A stretch of DNA of 6,375 nt, taken from positions 1-6,375 of the forward strand of contig JAJSAI010000001.1 of the NCBI GenBank assembly GCA_024274695.1, read 5' to 3'. The stretch is from an archaeon (GTDB lineage Archaea > B1Sed10-29 > JAJSAI01). Position numbers and translations under genes: made by a program. Shown here piece after piece: positions 1 through 4,653 of the stretch (positions within the stretch are counted from its first letter, which is position 1; each line of letters opens with the position of its first letter). The notes under the pieces were generated by a model, which made no database searches, was not told where the DNA came from, and saw only the letters and a program-made list of their open reading frames with translations.

Positions 1-83
1 TACTCCACCTGGAAAAGGCGGCCGTCAGGGCTGAAAACTGTTATAGCGCGATCGTACGCTTGGGTTGAAACACCAGGATACAT
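1..83 (-). CDS. psmA: Proteasome alpha subunit, N-terminal 27 codons (runs off window)
   Basis: Reading the minus strand from the ATG at 83-81 gives a start of [20 protein letters not shown] followed by GRLFQVE. This is the proteasome alpha signature ([20 protein letters not shown]) at the N-terminus of archaeal 20S alpha subunits. Alpha subunits form the outer rings of the 20S core, and their N-terminal tails gate substrate entry in the cytoplasm. Only 27 codons and two bases lie in the window. The start is supported by a strong SD inside the end of rnp2. The stop of rnp2 is 3 bases upstream, so the gene is the next member of the same transcription unit. This order (rnp3, rnp2, psmA) is the known archaeal exosome/proteasome superoperon order, and SBDS and exosome genes would be expected beyond the edge. 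Confidence 0.95.
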   Translation of the reverse strand, partial: [27 protein letters not shown]

Positions 84-86
84 GAT

Positions 87-458
87 TCACTCCTCCTTGT
101 GTTGGTCGATAGTCTCAAACAATCCAATCTTTTTAACCTTTTTCAGGCGCTTCAGGGTGCCTGAAACATCGTGGGTGAGCACAGAAGCTGGCTCTCCTGC
201 TATTCTTCTTATCAGAGCAAGCGCTGCTATTACTTCTTCAACCTTTTCCGCTCCCGCCCTTAAAATACCTTTCTGTTCTTCTGGATCGTACTCTATTACC
301 CTGAAGCCTGCTGCTGCCGCGCCCAGCGTCCCAACGTACCCTGTCACCGCATTACAGACCGCGGCCACCACTTCTTTCTTGGGCAGGGGGTTCCTGGACT
401 CTACCGTGAACGAGATGTACCTTTCTCTTTCCTTCAGGTATGCTGGGAACGGTTTCAT
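87..458 (-). CDS. rnp2: RNase P protein component 2 (Pop5 family)
   Basis: This encodes a 123-residue Pop5-family protein, a protein subunit of archaeal RNase P, which removes the 5' leader of pre-tRNA. Pop5 pairs with Rpp30 (encoded just upstream) and activates the catalytic RNA. Visible family marks are the N-terminal basic motif MKPFPAYLKERERYISF, a central Gly/Ala-rich stretch (GTLGAAAAGFRVIEYDPEEQ), then KGILRAG, the helix IAALALIRRIAGEPASV, and the C-terminal VSGTLKRLKK. Length is normal for archaeal Pop5 (about 120). The ATG at 458 is chosen over one 13 codons upstream because the protein then begins at the conserved MKPFP and overlaps the rnp3 stop as ATGA; the longer form adds residues atypical of the family. 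No strong SD precedes it, so translation is probably coupled to rnp3. The end is acidic (HKEE). Confidence 0.93.
   Translation of the reverse strand: MKPFPAYLKERERYISFTVESRNPLPKKEVVAAVCNAVTGYVGTLGAAAAGFRVIEYDPEEQKGILRAGAEKVEEVIAALALIRRIAGEPASVLTHDVSGTLKRLKKVKKIGLFETIDQHKEE
90..98 (-). promoter_or_regulatory. Shine-Dalgarno of psmA
   Basis: The minus strand reads AAGGAGGAG here, 6 bases before the psmA ATG and inside the last codons of rnp2. It fixes the psmA start and shows that the proteasome gene has its own ribosome entry despite being packed against rnp2. Confidence 0.8.
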
Positions 459-934
459 CCTTTTAACACCTTCTCCCAGGCGTGGGAGCACGCCCATTTC
501 GCCTGAGGTCTTGTAAGCCCCAGGGTGTGCCCGAAGGCCTCGAGCATTCTAGGGTTCTTGAGCCCTGCGGGGCCTGGAGCATTGGAGACTATAATGACCT
601 CAGCCCCGTACTTTTTGCATATTCTCACCGTGAGTATCATGCTGTGGATCCAGCCTGCCCTTCTCAAGCCCTCCCTTTCTGCCACGCTCTGGAGGGTTAG
701 CGCGACTCCCGCGTTCTTATGCGCGATTTTCTTGGCCAGCACGGGGTCCAGCAGTGTCTTCCTCTCGTTCAGCGGGTCGATTATGACCGTTCCTTTTCTC
801 ACGTTTTTCAGGATCTCCTGATACCTGTCCGAGGAGACCGTGCGCAGGTCATCGTGAGAAAAAATCTGGTGGAATCCCAGTACTTCGGCCGCTTTTTTCA
901 GTTTCTTGTCCTGCACTAGATCATAGTATCTCAT
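455..934 (-). CDS. rnp3: RNase P protein component 3 (Rpp30 family), short form
   Basis: A 159-residue Rpp30-family subunit of RNase P, with a TIM-barrel-like fold, the partner of Pop5. Visible marks are an N-terminal strand (MRYYDL), VIIDPLNERKTLLDPVLAKK (the family's DP..DHVLAK region), VALTLQSV (like the family's ALGFSLRPLL), EVIIVSNA (the SSGA-type strand), the NPRMLEAFGHTLGL helix and a final QAKWACS. Archaeal Rpp30 proteins are usually a little over 200 residues. This one lacks about 50 residues between the first strand and the VIIDPL strand, so the barrel seems reduced. The open frame continues upstream to 1339, but that stretch lies inside the COG1325 gene and is a low-complexity Arg-rich shadow. 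The ATG at 934 has a GGAGG SD (949-945) and overlaps the COG1325 stop as ATGA. It overlaps rnp2 the same way. Confidence 0.9.
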   Translation of the reverse strand: MRYYDLVQDKKLKKAAEVLGFHQIFSHDDLRTVSSDRYQEILKNVRKGTVIIDPLNERKTLLDPVLAKKIAHKNAGVALTLQSVAEREGLRRAGWIHSMILTVRICKKYGAEVIIVSNAPGPAGLKNPRMLEAFGHTLGLTRPQAKWACSHAWEKVLKG

Positions 935-1362
935 GAGAACAGTTCCTCCGCTGACCTGATCATGTTTTCTCTTGTGGCAGGGTATGCTGCCAGTTTTATT
1001 CTGACTTTGATCACGTCCCCTCCTTTCCCGAGAACTACGTTTCCCTTGCTTGCCTCCTGCTTGTCTATTCTCACGTGCAGTATCCCTTCGGGGTCTATCC
1101 TTTCCTGGATAGACTCTCTCAACTCTTGCAGTTCTGGGTCGGGCAGTCCGAGCACTATGTTCTCTATAACCCTCCTGATCTCTGACTGTTTTCCTGTTTC
1201 TGCCCGGAGCATCCAGAACACTGGCCCGTGAAAACTCTGGTACTCTTCTCTTCTGATGGGCAGGTCTCCTGCAATCGCCTGCAGGGCCTTTTCTACTTTT
1301 TCCTCGTCTTCTGTAGGGTACAGGAAACACTCGACCCATACCCTTGTGGCGAGCCTCTTCAT
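931..1362 (-). CDS. COG1325 RNA-binding protein (predicted exosome-associated, dsRBD-like fold)
   Basis: This encodes a 143-residue protein that I assign to COG1325, the archaeal family predicted as an exosome-associated RNA-binding protein. Support is the N-terminal pattern VWVECFLYPTEDEEKVEKAL, matching the family's beta strand, P-T-E-D-x-x-K-V turn and helix, then FWMLRA in the middle and a C-terminal part with FHGPVF and DVIKVRIKLAAYP. Position is strong support: in many archaea this family lies between rpl15e and rnp3, exactly as here. The molecular role is not established; RNA binding in RNA processing or decay is a family-level prediction. The start has a GAGG SD (1371-1368) and overlaps the rpl15e stop as ATGA. 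The stop overlaps the rnp3 start in the same way. Length is normal for the family. Confidence 0.85.
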   Translation of the reverse strand: MKRLATRVWVECFLYPTEDEEKVEKALQAIAGDLPIRREEYQSFHGPVFWMLRAETGKQSEIRRVIENIVLGLPDPELQELRESIQERIDPEGILHVRIDKQEASKGNVVLGKGGDVIKVRIKLAAYPATRENMIRSAEELFS

Positions 1363-1883
1363 TGTTTCCTCTTTGCTTTCCTGGCCGCGCTTGTCTTTGC
1401 CCTGAACACTCTTCCCTTGTCCTTTGCTATCCTGCTGAGCTCTTTGTCCTTCTGGATTTCCGGCCTGCTCGGGTCAACCATTATCACTTCATAGTACTTG
1501 TACTGCCCGTCCTCTCCTACCCAGTAGGAGTTCACTACTTCAAGGCTCTTGTACTTCCTTCCAGCCCTCTCTTCCGCTATCCACTGCAGGCTCTTCCTCC
1601 TCTTTTTTTTGAGGGTTCCCATTCTCTTGGGCCTTCTTCTCGCGTTAGGCCTCTCGTGCTTTCCAGAGCTCCTTTTTACCCTTACCCTGACTACTATGAC
1701 TCCCTTCTTGGCCTTGTAGCCCAGGGCTCTTGCTCTGGCCAGGTTTGAGGGCTTTTCAACCCTTACGATAGAACTAGTCTTCCGCCATTCGATCAGCTTC
1801 TGCTTGTAGTGTTTTTTCAGTTCAGGGTCTTTGCCCGAGTACTCTTTTTGAAAAGTTTGCTTCAGCATCTGCACGAAACTCAT
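1359..1883 (-). CDS. rpl15e: 50S ribosomal protein L15e
   Basis: A 174-residue basic protein of the archaeal/eukaryotic large ribosomal subunit (eL15). Key marks are KQKLIEWRKTSSIVRVEKPS, the ARALGYKAKKG..VVRVRV block, RPNARRRPKRMGTLKKKRRK, SLQWIAEERAGRKY, the family signature LEVVNSYWVGEDGQYKYYEV, MVDPSRPEI, and a basic tail with RVFRAKTSAA. The length is slightly under the usual 190 or so, mostly at the termini. The ATG at 1883 is chosen because a near-perfect SD (GGAGG, 1896-1892) lies upstream; the open frame extends 21 codons further without family similarity. It is the first gene of the superoperon here, with its own TATA box about 75 bases upstream. The stop overlaps the next gene as ATGA. 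Confidence 0.97.
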   Translation of the reverse strand: MSFVQMLKQTFQKEYSGKDPELKKHYKQKLIEWRKTSSIVRVEKPSNLARARALGYKAKKGVIVVRVRVKRSSGKHERPNARRRPKRMGTLKKKRRKSLQWIAEERAGRKYKSLEVVNSYWVGEDGQYKYYEVIMVDPSRPEIQKDKELSRIAKDKGRVFRAKTSAARKAKRKQ

Positions 1884-1891
1884 TCTTGTTA

Positions 1892-1899
1892 CCTCCTTA
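1892..1899 (-). promoter_or_regulatory. Shine-Dalgarno of rpl15e
   Basis: The minus strand reads TAAGGAGG followed by T, 8 bases before the rpl15e ATG. It is nearly a full complement of the archaeal 16S rRNA tail and decides the start at 1883 over the longer open frame. Confidence 0.85.
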
Positions 1900-1902
1900 A
1901 CC

Positions 1903-1920
1903 GTTCTCCCGAAAGGGAAC
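1903..1920 (-). promoter_or_regulatory. Possible leader hairpin of rpl15e mRNA
   Basis: In the minus-strand transcript the sequence GTTCCCTTTCGGGAGAAC can fold into a stem of six pairs (GUUCCC with GG(GA)GAAC, one bulge, short U-rich loop). It ends 3 bases before the SD, so its folding could affect ribosome access. Ribosomal protein genes are often autoregulated at the leader, but a binding protein is not shown by the sequence, and the stem is short. Confidence 0.35.
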
Positions 1921-1953
1921 ATTCGGTGCGCTGGGTAAGATTTCAAGAAAAAT

Positions 1954-1964
1954 GGTATTTAAAT
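1954..1964 (-). promoter_or_regulatory. TATA box of the rpl15e superoperon
   Basis: The minus strand reads ATTTAAATACC, a canonical archaeal TATA box, between the stop of the kinase-like gene and rpl15e. With a start of transcription about 25 bases downstream, the rpl15e leader would be about 50 bases long and include the SD. This gives the superoperon a promoter separate from that of the upstream gene. Confidence 0.7.
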
Positions 1965-1966
1965 GT

Positions 1967-2596
1967 TTACTTTTTCTTTTTCCGGTAGACTCCCAGGTCC
2001 GTCATCACGAATCTTTTTCTCTCAGGATCCCATACCGCGTTACCTGGGTTCAGGTCAGCGATTACTATCCTGCCGTCAACCCTTTTCTCCTCGTCGTCCA
2101 GGTTCTTTTTCCACAGCTCTTCTTCCCCGAGCGCTCTTTTGATCTCTTCCACGGTCTTCTGGTACTCTCTTTCTATGTCCTCTGGAGTCATGTCCTTCAG
2201 GAGCCCTTTTTTCGCCTGGAACATGAGATCATAGTATGTCATGCCGTTACCGACCATCTCCTCTTCCCAGATTATCTCTCCTTTTTTCTTGTCCACTGTT
2301 ATGCGCACCGGCCTTGCCACTGGATGCCCTCTTGAGAAGAGCTCTCTCTGTAGCTTGAACCTGGCTATCATCTCCTCTGGAGTGATGAGCCTGCCGGTTT
2401 CAGGATTCCGCCCTATCTTGTACCTCTTGACGACCCTTTTTCCCCTGGTCTCGGTGCTCACGAGCAGGATATCCCTTGACTCTGCCCTGCCCAGAATCTT
2501 TTCTTTCCTTGTTCTCTCCCGCTCGGGAAAAAGCTTGAGAAACTTTTTCCTCTGGCTCTTGAGAAGTCCCCTGAGCCTCTTGGATCCTTCGGCCAT
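1967..2596 (-). CDS. Unrecognised small protein with protein-kinase-like motifs
   Basis: A 209-residue, highly charged cytoplasmic protein with no membrane segment. I do not recognise a named family, but the motif order resembles a minimal protein-kinase-like (Bud32/RIO/aminoglycoside-kinase type) fold. There is a basic N-terminal region (residues 1-41), a possible beta3 lysine in RVVKRY (K57), a possible alphaC glutamate (E85 in LQRELF), and the hinge-like stretch IIWEEEMVGNGMTYYDLM (108-125). It then has a catalytic-loop-like IADLNPGN (D181, N186) and MTDLG (D200) in place of DFG. The chain stops only seven residues after that motif, so activation segment and later helices are missing; the usual catalytic-loop His or Arg before Asp is Ala. 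It could be a minimal kinase, a pseudokinase or an unrelated family. The start at 2596 has no SD and a TATA-like element about 22-29 bases upstream, suggesting a leaderless mRNA. It sits upstream of rpl15e in the same direction. Confidence 0.7.
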   Translation of the reverse strand: MAEGSKRLRGLLKSQRKKFLKLFPERERTRKEKILGRAESRDILLVSTETRGKRVVKRYKIGRNPETGRLITPEEMIARFKLQRELFSRGHPVARPVRITVDKKKGEIIWEEEMVGNGMTYYDLMFQAKKGLLKDMTPEDIEREYQKTVEEIKRALGEEELWKKNLDDEEKRVDGRIVIADLNPGNAVWDPERKRFVMTDLGVYRKKKK

Positions 2597-2617
2597 GGCC
2601 TAACGTAAACGAAACCC

Positions 2618-2625
2618 TATTATTA
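2618..2625. promoter_or_regulatory. Shared AT-rich promoter element of the divergent pair
   Basis: TATTATTA is the only AT-rich core in the 51-base region between the two divergent start codons. It lies 22-29 bases from each start (ATG at 2648 on plus, ATG at 2596 on minus). That is the TATA-to-start distance expected for leaderless archaeal transcripts, and neither gene has an SD. One element may serve both directions, or two overlapping boxes exist. Confidence 0.5.
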
Positions 2626-2647
2626 CACTTTCCCCCTCATCTAACTC

Positions 2648-3886
2648 ATGGCGTTACGCAACATCCTACTGGTGGCTGTAGTGGTGCTGGCTGTAGTGCT
2701 CGCCGGCCTTTATTTATCAGGTGCCTTTAACCTGCCTCCAGAGCACTATCCCCCTTATCACGCGCAGAACGCCAGCAAGCTCGTGCAGAAGCAGGCGGGG
2801 GCCAGCAACACTTTCGCTTTCGAACTGTACCAGGAGCTCGCGAAGCAGGAGCCTGATAATATTTTCTTTTCTCCTCAGTCCGCGCGCGTGGCCCTTGCGA
2901 TGGCCGCCGAAGGGGCTAGGGGGAACACCAGAACCGAAATGCTGAACGCCCTTCACCTCCCTTATAATGATTCCGTGCGCAGGCAGTACTTCAAGAACCT
3001 GATGCAGTCAATAACCTCTTCAGAAGAGTACAATTTTTCCGAGGCCAACGCAGTCTGGATAAAAGAAGGGTATCCTATTCTCCCGGATTATATCAGCACG
3101 GTTCGGGAGTACTATCTTTCCGAGGTGCACAACACAATTTCTCCTGATGAGATAAACGCGTGGGCAGAAGAGAAAACCCACGGCAGGATAAAAAGGATAG
3201 TCGGGCAGCTTCCTCCTCTGACCAGGATGGTGATAACGAACGCGGTGTACTTCAAGGGCAAGTGGGAGAAAGAGTTTAATGAGAGCCTAACCCGCCAGGA
3301 GCCGTTCACTCTCGCTTCAGGAGAGACCGTGAAGGCCTGGATGATGCAGACCTCTGGAAGCTTCCCCTACTACGAGAACGGCCGCCTGCAGGCCTTGGAG
3401 CTCCCGTACTCGGGAGGCAGGCTGAGCATGGTGATAGTACTTCCCAAGAATCCTGCGGACATTGACAAGCTGGGCGAGAGCGACTTTAACGAATGCTTGT
3501 GGAACTTGAAGAACACGAGCCTGGCAGAGGTGAAGATACCGAGGTTCAAGCTCGAGACAGAATACCACCTGCTCTCAGCGCTCATGAATCTTGGAATGAA
3601 GGACGCGTTCGATCCCGAGAAAGCGGACTTCAGCGGCATCACGCAGGCGGAGAAACTGTACATTTATGATGTTGCCCAGAAGGCGTTCGTGCAAGTGGAC
3701 GAGCAGGGGACCGAGGCCGCGGCGGTCACAGCAGTCACGGTGGTGGCCACGTGCGTTGGCTGCGGAGGAGGACAGCCCCTGCCCAGGTTCATCGCAGACC
3801 ACCCGTTCGTGTTCATGATCCTGGACAAGCAGACAGGAGAAATCCTGTTCATGGGCAGGGTTTCTGACCCGAGCAAAGAACAGTGA
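2648..3886 (+). CDS. Membrane-anchored serpin (serine/cysteine protease inhibitor)
   Basis: A 412-residue protein: an N-terminal hydrophobic anchor or signal (about residues 5-24, no lipobox cysteine), a short linker, and a full serpin domain (about 54-406). Serpins trap proteases by inserting their cleaved reactive-centre loop into a central sheet. Visible marks are NIFFSPQSARVALAMAAEGA (71-90, shutter region), NAVYFKGKW (198-206), VQVDEQGTEAAAVTAVT for the hinge, and the C-terminal ADHPFVFMILDKQTGEILFM (383-402). The hinge has E352 (P17), G354 (P15), T355 (P14) and then small residues, the inhibitory pattern. By spacing P1 would be T368, next to C369, but the CVGCGGG stretch that follows makes the exact bond uncertain. 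Five N-x-S sequons fit an extracellular domain. The natural target protease is unknown. Leaderless start likely. Confidence 0.93.
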   Translation: MALRNILLVAVVVLAVVLAGLYLSGAFNLPPEHYPPYHAQNASKLVQKQAGASNTFAFELYQELAKQEPDNIFFSPQSARVALAMAAEGARGNTRTEMLNALHLPYNDSVRRQYFKNLMQSITSSEEYNFSEANAVWIKEGYPILPDYISTVREYYLSEVHNTISPDEINAWAEEKTHGRIKRIVGQLPPLTRMVITNAVYFKGKWEKEFNESLTRQEPFTLASGETVKAWMMQTSGSFPYYENGRLQALELPYSGGRLSMVIVLPKNPADIDKLGESDFNECLWNLKNTSLAEVKIPRFKLETEYHLLSALMNLGMKDAFDPEKADFSGITQAEKLYIYDVAQKAFVQVDEQGTEAAAVTAVTVVATCVGCGGGQPLPRFIADHPFVFMILDKQTGEILFMGRVSDPSKEQ

Positions 3887-3903
3887 CCTTGCTTCAGCAA
3901 AAG

Positions 3904-3912
3904 CTTTTTAAA
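3904..3912 (+). promoter_or_regulatory. TATA box of rpl10e
   Basis: CTTTTTAAA lies about 74 bases before the rpl10e ATG. Transcription starting about 25 bases downstream would give a leader of about 50 bases that includes the SD. It overlaps the palindrome AAAAGCTTTT (3899-3908) just after the serpin stop, which might also help end serpin transcription. Confidence 0.6.
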
Positions 3913-3964
3913 CGCGCTCGGCAAGAAAACTTAAGAAACAGCCGGTTTGTTTTACTTGGAAGGC

Positions 3965-3973
3965 AAGGAGGAG
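3965..3973 (+). promoter_or_regulatory. Shine-Dalgarno of rpl10e
   Basis: AAGGAGGAG lies 12 bases before the ATG at 3986, slightly longer spacing than usual. No other in-frame start fits better, and MALRPARCYRD is the family's usual N-terminus. Confidence 0.75.
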
Positions 3974-3985
3974 TAGTGATACGAG

Positions 3986-4531
3986 ATGGCGCTGAGACCT
4001 GCAAGATGCTATCGTGACTGGGACAGGCCTTACTCTAGGACAGCCAAGAGAAAGGTTAACGCTGCTTACGTGAAAGGAGCTCCTGACCCAAGAATAAGAT
4101 CATTTGACATGGGAAAGCTTCCTGAAGACAAGTGGCTGATCCGGGTTGACATGGGCGTTGACCTCAAGTGCCAGATAAGGGACAATGCCCTGGAAGCGGC
4201 CAGGATAGGTGCCAACAAGTACCTTGAAAAGACCCTCGGAAGAGAAAACTATCACTTCAAGGTGAGAAAGTACCCGCACCACGTTCTCAGGGAACACGCT
4301 ATCCTGAGCGGCGCGGGGGCAGACAGGCTTTCACAGGGAATGAGGCACGGGTTCGGAAAGCCGAAGGGAAGAGCGATCAGGGTCAAGGCAGGAGAACCCA
4401 TACTCAGCGTGTGGGTGGCCAACCCAGCGCACGTTAAGGTGGCCAAGGAAGCCCTCAGGAGGGCAGGAGCAAAGTTCCCAGGAAGCCCTGTTTATCACGT
4501 GGAAGAGCTCAAGCCCAAGGCCGCGGCATAA
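3986..4531 (+). CDS. rpl10e: 50S ribosomal protein L10e (uL16 family)
   Basis: A 181-residue archaeal L10e, the counterpart of bacterial L16 and eukaryotic L10, which sits near the A site and central protuberance of the large subunit. Family marks run the whole length: MALRPARCYRDWDRPYSRTA, YVKGAPDPRIRSFDMG, CQIRDNALEAARIGANKYL, the very conserved ENYHFKVRKYPHHVLREHA, GAGADRLSQGMRHGFGKPKG, VKAGEPILSVWV and a C-terminal AKEALRRAGAKFPGSPVY. Length is normal and the frame intact. It is not placed in a ribosomal protein operon but stands alone with its own TATA box and SD between the serpin and glmS. The stop is TAA, followed by a T-rich stretch. Confidence 0.97.
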   Translation: MALRPARCYRDWDRPYSRTAKRKVNAAYVKGAPDPRIRSFDMGKLPEDKWLIRVDMGVDLKCQIRDNALEAARIGANKYLEKTLGRENYHFKVRKYPHHVLREHAILSGAGADRLSQGMRHGFGKPKGRAIRVKAGEPILSVWVANPAHVKVAKEALRRAGAKFPGSPVYHVEELKPKAAA

Positions 4532-4544
4532 AAACCGGTGCACA

Positions 4545-4569
4545 ATTTTTACTCTTTTTCCTTTTCCTT
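4545..4569 (+). terminator. T-rich terminator after rpl10e
   Basis: Three closely spaced T runs (4546-4550, 4555-4559, 4562-4565) begin 14 bases after the rpl10e stop. Archaeal RNA polymerase terminates at T runs without a hairpin, so this is a likely end of the rpl10e transcript. Confidence 0.6.
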
Positions 4570-4588
4570 GCCCACGATCTTCTTATGC

Positions 4589-4605
4589 GTCCTGAACCTC
4601 AGGAC
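4589..4605. repeat. Perfect 7-bp inverted repeat upstream of glmS
   Basis: GTCCTGA and TCAGGAC flank a 3-base spacer (ACC). The repeat lies 15 bases before the glmS TATA box, where an archaeal operator or activator site could sit. It lies after the T-rich stretch, so it is not needed as the rpl10e terminator. No known binding factor is implied. Confidence 0.45.
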
Positions 4606-4620
4606 AGTAGAGGTTTCCCG

Positions 4621-4630
4621 TTTTAAATAA
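4621..4630 (+). promoter_or_regulatory. TATA box of glmS
   Basis: TTTTAAATAA ends 23 bases before the glmS ATG, and no SD lies between. This placement predicts transcription starting at or beside the ATG, giving a leaderless mRNA. It also rules out a leader riboswitch for glmS here. Confidence 0.7.
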
Positions 4631-4653
4631 CTGTTCTGGCATAACTAAATACC

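Noticed and set aside
935-1339. Open frame extending rnp3 upstream by 135 codons
   Set aside because: It lies wholly inside the COG1325 gene in another frame, and its translation is low-complexity and Arg-rich. The ATG at 934 has an SD and the ATGA overlap.
2226-2237. 12-base sequence AGATCATAGTAT, also found at 918-929
   Set aside because: Both copies encode YYDL on the minus strand in unrelated proteins. There are no flanking repeats, so this is chance or codon bias.
4549-4642. Short antisense open stretch between rpl10e and glmS ending in a Lys/Glu-rich tail (GKEKEKE)
   Set aside because: About 30 codons with no ATG or plausible alternative start, and it runs across the glmS TATA box and the T-rich terminator. 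The composition is explained by the pyrimidine-rich plus strand.
4532-4653. glmS riboswitch/ribozyme
   Set aside because: The TATA box 24-33 bases before the ATG leaves no leader, and the glmS ribozyme is a bacterial element.
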